A stretch of 64,000 bases of DNA from Gephyromycinifex aptenodytis (GCF_012277275.1 NZ_CP051155.1:3100001-3164000); one strand, 5' to 3'. Numbered from the stretch's first letter, positions 50,628 through 61,703 are shown. The notes: generated by a model not told the origin, from the letters alone. Numbers and translations are program-made.

Positions 50628-50674
50628 GTGCGGTCGGTTTTGTGCCTGCGCGAACCGGTTGCCGGGGACTCCGG

Positions 50675-53600
50675 TCAGGCGTCTGCGCCCGGCAGCAGCG
50701 CCTCGTCGCCCTGTTCGACGGCAGTGGCGGGGGCATCCGGGGTCAGTCGTCCCACCCTCGGCTCTGCCAGGTCGGCGGGGTCGAAGTCGCTCTTGACCTT
50801 CTCGCCCTCGATGATCGGGGCGCGAGTCAGCTCGGGGCGGGGGACGCCGCGGGTCTGGGCCCGAGCAGCGCTGTCCTCACCGACCGTGCGGTCAGCCGGC
50901 TCGAACCACAGCGCCGACAACTTCTGCATGGTGATGAGCGCCGAGTACGGCTGGCCGTGCCACGGGATGTCCTCGGCCACGACCTCGCCGAGGTTGCCCA
51001 CTCCGGCGCCGCCGTAATTCTCCGAGTCGGTGTTGAGCACCTCACGCCACACCCCCGGGCGGGGCAGCCCGATCCGGTACTGGTGGTGCTCCATGCCGCT
51101 GTAGTTGACGACACAGGCGATGACGGGTCGCTCGCCCTTGTCATCCGGCTTGCCGAACCGCAGGTAGGAGTAGGTGTTCCCGCTGGCATCGTTGGCGTCG
51201 ATCCAGGCGAAGCCCTCCCAGTCGTTGTCAAGCTCCCACAACGCCGGGTGCTTGGCGTACAGCTGGTTCAGGTCCTTGACCAAGGCGTGCATCTTCCAGT
51301 GCGGCTCCTGGTCCAGCAGCCACCAGTCGAGGCTGCGGGAGTCGGCCCACTCGCTCTCCTGCGCGAACTCTTGGCCCATGAACAGCAACTGCTTGCCCGG
51401 GTGGCTCCACATGAAGGCGTAGTAGGCGCGCAGCCCGGAGAGCTGCTCCCAACGGTCGCCGGGCATCTTGCGCAGCATCGAACCCTTGCCGTAGACGACC
51501 TCGTCGTGGCTGATCGGCAGACAGAAGTTCTCGCTGTAGGCGTACACCATCGAGAACGTGATCTGGTGGTGGTGGTACTGCCGGTAGATCGGCGCGAGCT
51601 GCACGTAGCCGAGGGTGTCGTGCATCCAGCCCATGTTCCATTTCAGGCCGAAACCGAGCCCGCCCATGTAGGTCGGCTTGGTGACTCCGCCCCAACTCGT
51701 GGACTCCTCGGCGATCGTGATGACGCCCGGGTAGCGACGGTACAGCGTCGCGTTCGTCTCCTGCAGCAACTGCACTGCTTCGAGGTTCTCCCGGCCACCG
51801 AACTGGTTGGGGTACCACTCACCGTCTTCGCGGCTGTAGTCGTGGTAGAGCATCGAGGCGACCGCGTCGACGCGCAGCCCGTCGATGTGGAACTCCTCGA
51901 TCCAGAAGCACGCATTGGCCACGAGGAAGTTGCGCACCTGCGGGCGACCGAAGTCGAAGATGTAGGTGCCCCAGTCCTTGTGCTCACCGCGGCGCGGGTC
52001 CGGGTGCTCATACAACGGCTGGCCGTCGAAGCGCCCGAGCGCGAAGCCGTCCTTGGGGAAGTGCGCCGGCACCCAGTCGACGATGACGCCGATGCCTGCC
52101 TGGTGCAGCCGGTCCACCAGGTAGCGGAACTCGTCCGGGGAACCGAAACGCGATGTGGGCGCGTAGTACCCGGTGACCTGATAGCCCCAGCTCGGGCCGT
52201 AGGGGTGCTCGGCCACGGGCATGAACTCCACGTGGGTGAAGCCCAGGTCCTTGACGTAGTTGACCAGGTGTTCGGCCAACTCGACGTAGCTCAACCCTTG
52301 ACGCCACGAGCCCAGGTGAACCTCATAGGCGCTCATCGGCTCGTTGTGCGGTTCGGTGATCGAGCCGCGGCGGGTCATCCACTCCTGGTCCTGCCATTCG
52401 TACTGCGTCTGCGTCACCACCGAAGCGGTCGCGGGTGGGCACTCCGTGGCGCGCGCCATCGGATCGGCCTTGGTGCGCCAGTACCCGTCAGCGCCGAGGA
52501 TCTCGTACTTGTACTTGGTGTCCTTGACGACGCCGGGCACGAACAGCTCCCACACGCCGCTGCTGCCCAGCGCCCGCATCGGATGCGCCTGACCATCCCA
52601 GCGGTTGAAGTCACCCACCAGTCGGATCGCGCGGGCGTTCGGGGCCCAGACGGCGAAGCTGGCGCCGTGAACCGGGCCCATCTCGCCCTCGTACTCACGC
52701 AGGTGTGAGCCGAGAACCTTCCACAGCTCCTCGTGGCGCCCTTCACCGATGAGGTGCAGATCGATCTCGCCCAGAGTCGGCCAGAACCGGTACGGGTCGT
52801 CCTGGCGATGCTCCAGACCGTCTTCGTAGGCGACGAACAGGCGGTAGTCGGACAGCGTCGCCTGCGGAAGGTGGATCACCCAGACGCCTTCATGCTCGTG
52901 GCTCAGGTCATGGCGGGAGCCGTCTGCCAGCTCGATCTCGACCCGGTGCGCCAACGGGCGCAGCGCACGCACCGTCAAGCCACCCTCGTGCGGGTGCGCC
53001 CCGAGGATGCTGTGCGGGTCGCCGTGGCCGCCACGCACCAGCAGGTCGAGTTCGTCCAACGGCACGGGCAGCGGCTCGCTGCCGGCACGACTCGTGCTGA
53101 GGCCCTCGCCGGTGGCGTTGACGGCTGGTTCGGCGGATTCGGAGGACGGGGTGGGCTGGGTGGACACGTCGGTCACACTCCTCGGCATCGTGTTTGGCGT
53201 GGTGGGCGCTGCGGTCTGCTCTGTTGGTGCGGCCGCGCACAGGCGGGTGACCGCCTGCGTCGGGATGGCCAACCAATCAGGGCGGTTGCGCGCCTCGTAG
53301 GAGACTTCGTACAGGGCCTTGTCGAGTTCCAGCGCGCTCAGCAGGGCGGCGCGGTCAGGGTCGGTTCGCGGATCTTGCGAGCCCGAGGCGTAGCCGTCCA
53401 GGAACGCCGAGCGCGCTCGTTGGGCCCATTCCTGAGCCTGCTCGGCACGTTGCGGCTCATCCTTGGCGATGGAGCCCGCGACATAGTCGAAGGAGCGAAG
53501 CATGCCGGCCACGTCGCGCAACGCGAGGTCGGGGCGCGACCTCTCGTTCATCGGCCGCATCGGTTCGCCCTCGAAGTCCAGCAACACCCAACCCCGCTGC

Positions 53601-54646
53601 GGCACGTCCAGCACCTGGCCCAGGTGGTAATCGCCGTGCACCCGTTGCAGCGCCGGCCAGGTCGCCGCCAGCCCGGCGTGCAGGACCCGCTCGATAGCCG
53701 CGCGTGACTCGGCGAGCTCGGGGGCATCCGCTACGGCTGCCTCCATCCGGGCGGAGAAAGAACGCCGCACGGTGTCGCGTTCCTCATCGCCGGCCGCCTG
53801 GGTAGGCAGCACCGCAGCCAAATCCCGGTGCACCTGGGCGGTGGCGGCGCCCAAGGCGAACGCGCGCTCAGTGAAATCGACATCGTCGGCGGCTGCCGCA
53901 AGAGCCACCCGCCAGGCGTCGGTGGTGCCTGGAAGGAACTCGCTGGCGAAAGCGAGCGGACCGCAGGCCTGCGCCCCCTCGACGTGGATGTCGAGCCAGG
54001 AGCCCTCCAGGTGGCCTACCGGCGCGGGGACCAGATCGGACCCGGCCGCGGCCAACGCCGACTGCAGCACCACATCCGGGTTCTGACCGTGATGCAGCAC
54101 CCGGAAGAGCTTGCAGATCATCGGGGCCGGGTTGCCGTCCGCGTCGACGGCCTCATAGATGATCGAGGTGTTGGACTGTTCACCGGACAGCACCCGAGAC
54201 GAGCGGATCTGCACCTCACGGGCCTGCGGATGACGCTGCCCCTGTACCTGCACCCGGTCCGAACGCGATGGCCGCAGATCCCCGTCGGACAGGATCGCCT
54301 GGAGCAGCAGCGTGGTGAAGACCTCGTCCTTGCAGCCGTCGTAGATGTAGCGATCGCCCAGGTGGCGGTGTGTCGTGCGGGCCACCAAGGCATCCTCGCC
54401 GCCGGGCATCGGCTCGCCGCGATAGGTCAACGGCACCTGATACAGCATCGGGGTCTGGCCGGCGTCGTCGCGCAGGAACATGACCTGGACGCCGACCTCA
54501 CCCTCGGGGTCCTCGAAACGGAAAGATCCGACCAAGGACAGCATCGGCTCGCGGCCCTTGCCGGCGAACCAGCGCTGTCGGGCCAGCCAACCGGGCAGGA
54601 AGACCTCGAAATCGGGGTCGAACAGCGGTCGTGCGCGCATGCACAT
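50675..54646 (-). CDS. Maltokinase-branching enzyme fusion (Mak::GlgB)
   Basis: The protein of about 1,323 residues joins two enzymes. Residues of about 1-470 are a maltokinase with the kinase-like catalytic motifs [14 protein letters not shown] and VLLDFEGEP, making maltose-1-phosphate from maltose and ATP. After a Thr/Ser/Pro-rich linker, residues of about 530-1,250 are a complete GlgB: N-terminal CBM48 modules, nucleophile Asp in [12 protein letters not shown], acid/base Glu in ITIAEESTS, and Asp in LPISHDEVV, for alpha-1,6 branching. A 70-residue charged tail follows. ATG 54646 overlaps the TreS stop (TGATG). Maltokinase is more often fused to TreS; here it is tied to GlgB. Confidence 0.94.
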   Translation of the reverse strand: MCMRARPLFDPDFEVFLPGWLARQRWFAGKGREPMLSLVGSFRFEDPEGEVGVQVMFLRDDAGQTPMLYQVPLTYRGEPMPGGEDALVARTTHRHLGDRYIYDGCKDEVFTTLLLQAILSDGDLRPSRSDRVQVQGQRHPQAREVQIRSSRVLSGEQSNTSIIYEAVDADGNPAPMICKLFRVLHHGQNPDVVLQSALAAAGSDLVPAPVGHLEGSWLDIHVEGAQACGPLAFASEFLPGTTDAWRVALAAAADDVDFTERAFALGAATAQVHRDLAAVLPTQAAGDEERDTVRRSFSARMEAAVADAPELAESRAAIERVLHAGLAATWPALQRVHGDYHLGQVLDVPQRGWVLLDFEGEPMRPMNERSRPDLALRDVAGMLRSFDYVAGSIAKDEPQRAEQAQEWAQRARSAFLDGYASGSQDPRTDPDRAALLSALELDKALYEVSYEARNRPDWLAIPTQAVTRLCAAAPTEQTAAPTTPNTMPRSVTDVSTQPTPSSESAEPAVNATGEGLSTSRAGSEPLPVPLDELDLLVRGGHGDPHSILGAHPHEGGLTVRALRPLAHRVEIELADGSRHDLSHEHEGVWVIHLPQATLSDYRLFVAYEDGLEHRQDDPYRFWPTLGEIDLHLIGEGRHEELWKVLGSHLREYEGEMGPVHGASFAVWAPNARAIRLVGDFNRWDGQAHPMRALGSSGVWELFVPGVVKDTKYKYEILGADGYWRTKADPMARATECPPATASVVTQTQYEWQDQEWMTRRGSITEPHNEPMSAYEVHLGSWRQGLSYVELAEHLVNYVKDLGFTHVEFMPVAEHPYGPSWGYQVTGYYAPTSRFGSPDEFRYLVDRLHQAGIGVIVDWVPAHFPKDGFALGRFDGQPLYEHPDPRRGEHKDWGTYIFDFGRPQVRNFLVANACFWIEEFHIDGLRVDAVASMLYHDYSREDGEWYPNQFGGRENLEAVQLLQETNATLYRRYPGVITIAEESTSWGGVTKPTYMGGLGFGLKWNMGWMHDTLGYVQLAPIYRQYHHHQITFSMVYAYSENFCLPISHDEVVYGKGSMLRKMPGDRWEQLSGLRAYYAFMWSHPGKQLLFMGQEFAQESEWADSRSLDWWLLDQEPHWKMHALVKDLNQLYAKHPALWELDNDWEGFAWIDANDASGNTYSYLRFGKPDDKGERPVIACVVNYSGMEHHQYRIGLPRPGVWREVLNTDSENYGGAGVGNLGEVVAEDIPWHGQPYSALITMQKLSALWFEPADRTVGEDSAARAQTRGVPRPELTRAPIIEGEKVKSDFDPADLAEPRVGRLTPDAPATAVEQGDEALLPGADA

Positions 54647-56349
54647 CACTCCTGCAACGAGAGCCAGAAGAAATCACGGGAGCCGAGGGTGAGTGACAAC
54701 CGGCCGTCCGGTCCGACCCGGGGGAAGCCGGAGCCGCCGAACAGATCCTTGACCCGCGCCCCGGCGAACCGCTCCGGCAACTGCACGACTCCGGCCTGCG
54801 GGCGACTGGAGAGGTTGTTGACGCACAGCACGCTTTCACCCTGTTCGTCGTCCTGGTGATCGCCGCCTGGTCGCCAGTCCCGCACGAAGGCCAGCAGCGC
54901 CTCGTTGTCGCACGGGAGTGTCTCGAAGGAGCCCAGACCGAACACGGGGTGCTCACCGCGAATGTGCAGCATCGCCCGCACCCAATGCAGCAGCGAAGAC
55001 GAACTGGCCATCTGCGCTTCGACATTGACGTTGTTGTGGTGGTAGACGAGGGACTGCACCACGGGCAGGTACAGCTTGCCCGGGTCGGCCGAACTGAACC
55101 CGGCGTTGCGGTCGGGAGTCCACTGCATCGGGGTGCGGACCGCATCGCGGTCGTTCAGCCAGATGTTGTCGCCCATGCCGAGTTCGTCGCCGTAGTACAG
55201 GCATGGCGAGCCGGGTAGCGAGAGCAGCATCGCGTGGATGAGTTCGATCTCGGCACGGGAATTGTCCAGCAGCGGCGCGAGGCGGCGGCGGATGCCGATA
55301 TTGGCGCGCATCCGGGGGTCCGGCGCGTACCAGGCGTACATCGCCGAGCGCTCCTCCGGCGTCACCATCTCCAACGTCAACTCGTCGTGGTTGCGCAGGA
55401 AGGTGCCCCACTGGGTACCCGGCGGGATCGGGGGAGTGGCCTCCAGCACGTCGATGATGGGGGTGGCCTTCTCTTCCCGAAGTGCGCTGTACAGCCGCGG
55501 CATCACCGGGAAGTGGAAACACATGTGGCACTCGGGCGCCTCGGTGGTGCCGAAGTAGTCCACGACCTCGCTCGGCATCTGGTTGGCCTCGGCCAGCAGC
55601 ACCCGGCCGGGGTACTCGTGGTCGACCATGGCGCGCAGCTTGGCGAGGAACTCGTGGGTCTTGGGGTGGTTCTCGCCGTTGTGCCCTTCTTCCTCGAACA
55701 GGTAGGGCACGGCGTCCAGGCGGAACCCGTCGATGCCCAGATCCATCCAGAACCGGACGACGTCGAACATTGCCTCGATCACCTTGGGGTTCTCGAAGTT
55801 CAGGTCCGGCTGGTGGGAGAAGAAGCGGTGCCAGTAGAACTGGCGTCGAACCGGGTCGAAAGTCCAGTTGCTGACCTCGGTGTCGACGAAGATGATGCGC
55901 GCATCGCCGTACTTGGTGTCGTCATCGCTCCAGACGTAGAAGTCCCCGTAGGGGCCCTCCGGGTCGCTGCGGCTGGCCTGGAACCACGGGTGCTGATCGC
56001 TGGTGTGGTTCATCACCAGGTCGGTGACGATGCGGATGCCGCGGGCGTGCGCCTGGGTGACCAACTCGCTGAACTCCGGCAGGGTGCCGAATTCCGGCAG
56101 CACGGCCGTGAAGTCGCTGATGTCGTAGCCGCCGTCGCGCAGCGGGGAGGCATAGAACGGCGGAATCCACAGACAGTCGACACCCAGCCACTGCAGGTAG
56201 TCGAGTTTGCCGATCAGGCCGGTGAAGTCACCGCTGCCGGCGCCCTTGCTGTCGGCGAAGGCGCGGACGAGCACCTCATAGAAGACGGCAGTGCGGTACC
56301 AGTCGGGGTCGTAGCCCAGCGCGGACCCTCCAGACGGGGCTGACTGCAT
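54646..56349 (-). CDS. treS: Trehalose synthase (maltose alpha-D-glucosyltransferase)
   Basis: The 567-residue GH13 enzyme interconverts trehalose and maltose. It begins at ATG 56349 (TGATG overlap with the GlgE stop) with [19 protein letters not shown], and has [16 protein letters not shown], nucleophile [14 protein letters not shown], acid/base [11 protein letters not shown] and LRNHDELTL. The short insertion loops that close the active site of TreS are present. The C-terminus ends in the beta domain, without the maltokinase extension found in TreS-Mak fusions. The product, maltose, goes to the maltokinase encoded next. Confidence 0.95.
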   Translation of the reverse strand: MQSAPSGGSALGYDPDWYRTAVFYEVLVRAFADSKGAGSGDFTGLIGKLDYLQWLGVDCLWIPPFYASPLRDGGYDISDFTAVLPEFGTLPEFSELVTQAHARGIRIVTDLVMNHTSDQHPWFQASRSDPEGPYGDFYVWSDDDTKYGDARIIFVDTEVSNWTFDPVRRQFYWHRFFSHQPDLNFENPKVIEAMFDVVRFWMDLGIDGFRLDAVPYLFEEEGHNGENHPKTHEFLAKLRAMVDHEYPGRVLLAEANQMPSEVVDYFGTTEAPECHMCFHFPVMPRLYSALREEKATPIIDVLEATPPIPPGTQWGTFLRNHDELTLEMVTPEERSAMYAWYAPDPRMRANIGIRRRLAPLLDNSRAEIELIHAMLLSLPGSPCLYYGDELGMGDNIWLNDRDAVRTPMQWTPDRNAGFSSADPGKLYLPVVQSLVYHHNNVNVEAQMASSSSLLHWVRAMLHIRGEHPVFGLGSFETLPCDNEALLAFVRDWRPGGDHQDDEQGESVLCVNNLSSRPQAGVVQLPERFAGARVKDLFGGSGFPRVGPDGRLSLTLGSRDFFWLSLQE

Positions 56350-58496
56350 CAGAACCTCCGGACGTGGATGATGTGCACGGGCTCGGCGTCGGGGCCCAAC
56401 CGGACAAAGTTGTGCTCGCCCCAATTCCACGAGTTCTGGGTGATGAGGTCCTTGGCGACGAACCAGCTACCGGGATCCAGCCCGAGCGCGGCCAGGTCGA
56501 GGTGCACCCAGGTTTCGCGGGTCGTGTGTGGGTCGAGGTTGGCCACGACGAGGATCACATCCTCCTGGCCATCGACGATCCGGCGCTTGCTGAAGCACAT
56601 CACCGCCTCGTCCTCGCAGGTGTGAGCGTGGAAGTTGCGCAGCCGGTGCAGGCTGGGGTGAGCCCGGCGGATCTCGTTGAGCCGGGTGAGGTAGTCAGCC
56701 ATCCACAACTGACCCTCGAGGTCACCGCCGGGGGCGTAACGCTCCCACTGACGATCCTTGAACTGGTACTTCTCGTTGTCGACCTGTTCCTCAGCGCCGG
56801 GCCGGGGAACCGCCTCGAGCAACTCGTAGCCGGCGTAGATGCCGTAGGTGGGAACGAGTGTGGCGGCTAGCGCGGCGCGCAGTTTCCAACCGGTGGGCCC
56901 GGCGTACTGCATGTACGGGGTGAGGATGTCGTGCGTAGTGGGCCAGAAGCTCGGGCGCATGTAGGCGCTGGCCGGCCCGGAGAGCTCCTCCATGTACTCG
57001 ATGAGCTCTTCCTTCTCGTTGCGCCACGTGAAGTAGGTGTAGCTCTGTTGGAACCCGACCTTGGCCAGCGTGGCCATCATGGCCGGCTTGGTGAAGGCTT
57101 CGGCCAGCCAGATGACCTCGGGGTGGCTCTGGGCGACGTCGCTGATGAGCCACTGCCAGAACTCGACCGGTTTGGTGTGCGGGTTGTCGACCCGGAAGAT
57201 CTTGACCCCGTGGTCGATCCACACCTGGATGACCCGGCGCACCTCGGCGTAGATCCCGGCCGGGTCGTTGTCGAAGTTCAGCGGATAGATGTCCTGGTAC
57301 TTCTTCGGCGGGTTCTCCGCGTAGGCGATCGTGCCGTCGGCGCGGGTGGTGAACCATTCGGGGTGCTCAGTCACCCACGGGTGGTCGGGGGCGCACTGCA
57401 GTGCGATGTCGAGGGCGACCTCCATACCGAGCTTGGCGGCTTCTGCGACGAAGTGGTCGAAGTCGGCAAAGGTGCCCAGTGAGGGTTCGATGGAGTCGTG
57501 GCCGCCGTCCTGGCTGCCGATGGCATACGGCGATCCGGGGTCGTCCGGTCCAGCGGTCAGGGAGTTGTTCGGGCCCTTGCGGTTGATCTTGCCGATGGGG
57601 TGCACGGGCGTCAGGTAGATGACGTCGAAGCCCATCTTGGCGATCGCGGGGAGGCGCTCAGCGGCAGTGCGCAGCGTCCCGGTGCTCCACTTGCCCGTCT
57701 CGGGGTCATAGCGGCAGCCCTCCGAGCGGGGGAAGAACTCGTACCAGGCTCCGTACAGTGCGCGTTCGCGCTCCACCAGCCAGCCGTAGTCGGGGCTGCC
57801 GGTGACGAAGTCGCGCAGCGGGCGCGTCTGCAGTTCGGCGGCGAGCTCCGCTTGGAGTCCGGCTTGCAGCCGCTTGGTCACTGGCAGCTCGGTGTCACGC
57901 AGGGTGGTGATCGCAGTGCGCAACAACTCTCGGCCTGCCTCGGGCCGCTGCACCTCTTCGTCGCAGCGAGTGAGCAACCGGGCGCCCTCTTCGAGCATGA
58001 CCTCGACGTCGACCCCGGCCTCGACCTTGATCTTGGCGTCGTGTTGCCAGGTCGCGTACGGATCCGACCAGCCCTCGACCCGATAGGTCCAGTTGCCGGG
58101 CCGATCCGCGGCGACGGTGGCCTCCCAGTAGTTCAGCCCTTCGTTCAGGCAGCTCATCGGGATGTGGTGAGTGCCGCCGGTGGGGTCGGTGAGCACCACC
58201 GTGGCGTTCACCGCGTCGTGTCCCTCACGAAAAACGTTCGCGGAGATGACGACGTCTTCGTCAACGACGGCTTTGGTGGGAAAGGCTCCCCCCTCGATCA
58301 CGGGTTGCACATCCATGACCGGTATGCGCCCCAGCGGACGCTGGCCGGGGGGCAGGCTCGAGGCGGGGACAGCAGGGAGCGCGGGCGTAGTCGTCACAGG
58401 GCTGACGCTATCGGTTCGGGACGCCAATGTGCATCGGGAGGTGCTCGATGCGTGGCCTGCCCGCGCGCCTTCCGGTTCAGTTCCAGCGGAGGTCAT
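56349..58496 (-). CDS. glgE: Alpha-1,4-glucan:maltose-1-phosphate maltosyltransferase
   Basis: The 715-residue GH13_3 enzyme extends alpha-1,4-glucan with maltose units from maltose-1-phosphate. Family features are the N-terminal PVMDVQPVIEGGAFPTKAVV domain, IYLTPVHPIGKINRKG, the nucleophile VKIFRVDNPHTKP, the acid/base EVIWLAEAFTKP and LTPYMQYAGP. ATG 58496 overlaps the GlgX stop (TGATG); the first 40 residues are Ser/Thr/Ala-rich and may be an extension, with a GTG at about residue 39 the shorter option. In M. tuberculosis this enzyme is essential because maltose-1-phosphate is toxic when it builds up. Confidence 0.95.
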   Translation of the reverse strand: MTSAGTEPEGARAGHASSTSRCTLASRTDSVSPVTTTPALPAVPASSLPPGQRPLGRIPVMDVQPVIEGGAFPTKAVVDEDVVISANVFREGHDAVNATVVLTDPTGGTHHIPMSCLNEGLNYWEATVAADRPGNWTYRVEGWSDPYATWQHDAKIKVEAGVDVEVMLEEGARLLTRCDEEVQRPEAGRELLRTAITTLRDTELPVTKRLQAGLQAELAAELQTRPLRDFVTGSPDYGWLVERERALYGAWYEFFPRSEGCRYDPETGKWSTGTLRTAAERLPAIAKMGFDVIYLTPVHPIGKINRKGPNNSLTAGPDDPGSPYAIGSQDGGHDSIEPSLGTFADFDHFVAEAAKLGMEVALDIALQCAPDHPWVTEHPEWFTTRADGTIAYAENPPKKYQDIYPLNFDNDPAGIYAEVRRVIQVWIDHGVKIFRVDNPHTKPVEFWQWLISDVAQSHPEVIWLAEAFTKPAMMATLAKVGFQQSYTYFTWRNEKEELIEYMEELSGPASAYMRPSFWPTTHDILTPYMQYAGPTGWKLRAALAATLVPTYGIYAGYELLEAVPRPGAEEQVDNEKYQFKDRQWERYAPGGDLEGQLWMADYLTRLNEIRRAHPSLHRLRNFHAHTCEDEAVMCFSKRRIVDGQEDVILVVANLDPHTTRETWVHLDLAALGLDPGSWFVAKDLITQNSWNWGEHNFVRLGPDAEPVHIIHVRRF

Positions 58497-60649
58497 CACG
58501 CGCCCGCCCGAACCAGGTAGAGCTGCAGGCTTGAGGCGCCCACCAGCAGCGAGGTCCCGGGCGCGACGGGCTCACCGAGCGTTTCCGCATCCAATGCCTC
58601 CAGCGACGGCGGCTGCTCCCATGAGCTGTCCCAGAGCAGATGGAACGACCCGTCCTGATCGAGCGGCGGGAGTGTGACGGTTTCTTCGGTGGGTTTGCCC
58701 TGAAAGGTCAACAGGATCGAGTGCGCGCTGAGGCCCTCGCCTTTGAGCAGCATCTGCAGCACCCGGCAACGTGGGTCCTCCCACGAACCGTTCGTCATCG
58801 CCTCCCCGTAGCGGCCGTACCAGCGCACGTCCGCGCGTCCGTCGCCGGGCTGGGGCGCGGAGGAGAAGAACGAACCTTGTCGCAGCACCCGATACCGGCG
58901 CCGCACGGCTGTCAAGAATCGGGTGGTGGCGATGAGGTCGCCTTGCCAGGGCGCGTGCTCCCAGTCCAGCCATGACGTTTCGTTGTCCTGGCAGTACGCG
59001 TTGTTGTTCCCGCCCTGGGTGCGTCCGAATTCGTCGCCGGCGCACAGCATCGGCGTCCCCTTGGCCAGCAGGGTGGTGGCCAGCAGGTTGCGCACTGAGC
59101 GGCGACGACGGGTGAGGATGTCCTCCTCGATGGTCAAACCCTCCGCGCCGTGGTTCCAGGACCGGTTGTCACCGTGGCCGTCTCGGTTGTGCTCCCCGTT
59201 GGGTTCGTTGTGTTTGCGTTCGTAGGCGGTGGTGTCGGCCAGGGTGAAACCGTCGTGGGAGGCGACATAGTTGATCGAGGCGGTAGGCCCACGGTCGCCG
59301 TTGCCGAACAGGTCCTCACTGCCGGCCAACCGGGTGGCCAGCTCACGCACGCCGTGCCCGTTGGCTGCTGAACCGGCCACATCGGGCAGCCAGAAGGTGC
59401 GCACGGTGTCGCGGAACCTGTCGTTCCATTCGCAGAACGGCGGCGGGAACTGGCCGGTGCGCCAACCGTGCATCCCGATGTCCCACGGTTCGGCGATGTG
59501 CTTGAGTCGCCGGAGCACCGGGTCGGTGCGGATGGAGATGAAGAACGCATGGTTGTCGTTGAATTCGTCCTGTGGGCCGCGGGCGAGGGCGACACCGAGG
59601 TCGTACCGGTAACCGTCGACACCGCATTCTTCGGCCCAGTAGCGCAGCGAATCGAGCACCATCCCGCACACGTAGGGGTTGCGCAGATCGAGGGTGTTGC
59701 CGCAGCCGGTGACGTCGACGTTGTGCCCCCACCCGTCGAGGCGGTAGTAGGAGGAGGCGTCGATACCCCGCCAGCTCAGGGTCGGTCCGTCGTTGCCTTG
59801 CTCGCAGGTGTGGTTGAAGACGACGTCGAGGATGACCTCGATACCGGCCTCGTGCAGGGCGTCGACCATCGCCCGGAACTCCTGAAGGACCTCCTGCGGG
59901 TCATCGGCGAGGGCGTAGGCGGCGTGCGGGGCGAAGAACCCCAGGGTGTTGTACCCCCAGTAGTTGTGCATTCCGGCCTGGGCGAGGTGCCGCTCATCCA
60001 TGAAGGCATGGACCGGCAGCAGCTCCAGGGTGCTCACCCCGAGGTCGCGCAGGTGCGCGATGAATGCAGGGTGTGCCAGGCCGGCGTAGGTGCCGCGTAG
60101 TTCCTGCGGGATGCCGGGGTGGCGCAGCGTCGCTCCCCGAACGTGGGCCTCGTAGACGATGGTGTCGGTCCACGGCACCCGCGGGCAGGGCCGTGGCCTG
60201 GTGAGGCTGGTGGTGTCGATGACGACCGCGCGCGGGGTCACGGGGGCGCTGTCTCGGTCATCGCGAACATCGGGGCTGCCTTCGAACTGCGCGTCGACCT
60301 CGTGGCCGAACAGTTCCGGACTCCACCGGGGTGGCCCGTCGATCGCCCGCGCGTACGGGTCGAGCAGCAGCTTTGCCGGGTTGTGGCGCAGGCCCACAGC
60401 TGGGCGCCACGGACCGTGGACTCGGAATCCGTAGCGCTGCCCCGGCCCTACCTCGGGCAGGTGCACCGACCACACGTGATGCACGCGGTCGGTCATCGGT
60501 ATGCGCCGCTCGCTCGTGCCCTCGTTGTCGCCGGTGTCGAACAGGCAGAGCTCCACCGCCTCGGCGTGGGAGGCGAACAAGGCGAATGTCGTTCCATCCT
60601 CACCCGGCGTGGCACCGAGCGGAGGGGCGACGTCGAGGTGAGGACGCAT
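58496..60649 (-). CDS. glgX: Glycogen debranching enzyme GlgX
   Basis: ATG 60649 gives about 717 residues. The GH13 isoamylase-type enzyme starts with a CBM48 domain (PPLGATPGEDGTTFALFAS, then YGFRVHGPWRP) and has VILDVVFNHTCEQGNDGP, nucleophile VDGYRYDLGVAL, acid/base LKHIAEPWDIGMHG and VASHDGFTLADT. It removes short alpha-1,6 branches left by phosphorylase. It heads the operon glgX-glgE-treS-mak::glgB, so making and trimming of glucan are on the same transcript. Longer starts (GTG 60676) are possible; no strong ribosome-binding site is seen for any. Confidence 0.92.
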   Translation of the reverse strand: MRPHLDVAPPLGATPGEDGTTFALFASHAEAVELCLFDTGDNEGTSERRIPMTDRVHHVWSVHLPEVGPGQRYGFRVHGPWRPAVGLRHNPAKLLLDPYARAIDGPPRWSPELFGHEVDAQFEGSPDVRDDRDSAPVTPRAVVIDTTSLTRPRPCPRVPWTDTIVYEAHVRGATLRHPGIPQELRGTYAGLAHPAFIAHLRDLGVSTLELLPVHAFMDERHLAQAGMHNYWGYNTLGFFAPHAAYALADDPQEVLQEFRAMVDALHEAGIEVILDVVFNHTCEQGNDGPTLSWRGIDASSYYRLDGWGHNVDVTGCGNTLDLRNPYVCGMVLDSLRYWAEECGVDGYRYDLGVALARGPQDEFNDNHAFFISIRTDPVLRRLKHIAEPWDIGMHGWRTGQFPPPFCEWNDRFRDTVRTFWLPDVAGSAANGHGVRELATRLAGSEDLFGNGDRGPTASINYVASHDGFTLADTTAYERKHNEPNGEHNRDGHGDNRSWNHGAEGLTIEEDILTRRRRSVRNLLATTLLAKGTPMLCAGDEFGRTQGGNNNAYCQDNETSWLDWEHAPWQGDLIATTRFLTAVRRRYRVLRQGSFFSSAPQPGDGRADVRWYGRYGEAMTNGSWEDPRCRVLQMLLKGEGLSAHSILLTFQGKPTEETVTLPPLDQDGSFHLLWDSSWEQPPSLEALDAETLGEPVAPGTSLLVGASSLQLYLVRAGA

Positions 60650-61087
60650 GCGGTTCAGGGTACGGGAGCCCTTCACGCCCGATGTGCGGGGCGATGCAGC
60701 GTCGTTTCGTGCGGGTTCGAGAAGCGGGCGACCAGGGCGAGGAGCGCTGACGCCCAAGCCAGTAGCGGCCCGACCCAGGCGGTATCGGGGGTCCCGTCCG
60801 AGAGGGCGGCGGTGATTCTCAGAATGGCCACCAGACTGCGGACTGGCCTATGGGCGTGTCATTTCCTCGGGTGCTCGGCTGCGGGGGAGGGTCGTGAACG
60901 ATCCTGCGCTTTTCAGCGGCACTGCTTTCCGGGTGCCGATCCGCTGGACCTGCGGACTGCGATGGTGTGCGTCCACCTTCCGGTCACCGGGTGGGCATCA
61001 CGATCGAGGCATGTTTGTCGAGGAGAATGCGTTCCTCTCCGGCGGTGCCGGGTCGGTTTCTGCGGTGTTTCTCGCTACGGTGGTTAC
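60650..61087. other. Divergent intergenic region before glgX and the YbjN gene
   Basis: About 440 bases that must carry the promoter of the alpha-glucan operon. Short open frames run across it on both strands but none has codon bias, a good start site or a recognisable motif. Near its right end TACGGT precedes the YbjN ATG by six bases and could be a -10 box. No clear operator was seen. Confidence 0.4.
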
Positions 61088-61558
61088 ATGACTGACCCCA
61101 CATCCCTCCCCAGCTTCCCGCCTCCCGCCGGTGAGCACCCCTTGCGCGGACGCGTCATCGACGCGCTCTCCGATGAGGGTTTCCGCCCCGATATCGATGC
61201 AGATGGCGACGTCAGCTACAAGGTCGAGGGCCACCAGCTGTTCGTGCACTGCGCCGAGGGTGAAGTCCCCGTCATGCGGGTGTTCGGCCAGTGGCAGATC
61301 GGTGAGGACCTGCCCACCGATGAGACGCTGCAGCTTCGCAACGCCAACGACCTGTCGCTGCGCCTGAACATCGTCAAGGTCGGCGTGAACAACGGAACGC
61401 TCGTCGTCACGGCTGAGCACATCGTCGGCCCGGACGCCGACGTGCGCGCCCTCATCGCGATCAGCACTCAGCTCGTGCTGACAGCCGTGCAGTTCTGGCA
61501 CCAGATGATGCTGGGCCAGGATGTCTTCGGCGAAGGCGCTGCGCCGCAGGAAGGCTGA
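61088..61558 (+). CDS. YbjN domain-containing protein
   Basis: The 156-residue protein has the YbjN/secretion-chaperone-like fold: HPLRGRVIDALSDEGFRPDI, YKVEGHQLFVHC, RVFGQWQIGEDLP and a long final helix (LIAISTQLVLTAVQFWHQMM). Proteins of this type in actinobacteria are of unknown function and often come near cell-envelope genes. ATG 61088 is used because the upstream frame has no similarity. GGTGG precedes it by four bases. It is a single-gene unit with its own terminator. Confidence 0.82.
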   Translation: MTDPTSLPSFPPPAGEHPLRGRVIDALSDEGFRPDIDADGDVSYKVEGHQLFVHCAEGEVPVMRVFGQWQIGEDLPTDETLQLRNANDLSLRLNIVKVGVNNGTLVVTAEHIVGPDADVRALIAISTQLVLTAVQFWHQMMLGQDVFGEGAAPQEG

Positions 61559-61576
61559 GCCCCTACCCACGTTTTC

Positions 61577-61618
61577 TCGTCGGGACGTTGCCCCCTGGTG
61601 TGGGGTGCGTCCCGACGA
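61577..61618 (+). terminator. Terminator after the YbjN gene
   Basis: Perfect 11-base arms (TCGTCGGGACG and CGTCCCGACGA) with a 20-base loop that can pair further (CCCC with GGGG), 18 bases past the stop. Confidence 0.7.
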
Positions 61619-61703
61619 ACGCGTTCGGGGCCGGATGGGTGGGCCCGAGAAAGCCGGGGTCACTGCGGACAGTGGCGTCGAACAACTAGGTAGCGCATCT
61701 GGG

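Noticed and set aside
50570-52708. Plus-strand 712-codon open frame opposite the branching-enzyme region
   Set aside because: It mirrors the codon structure of mak::glgB. Open antisense frames are common at this GC content, and its protein shows no family motif.
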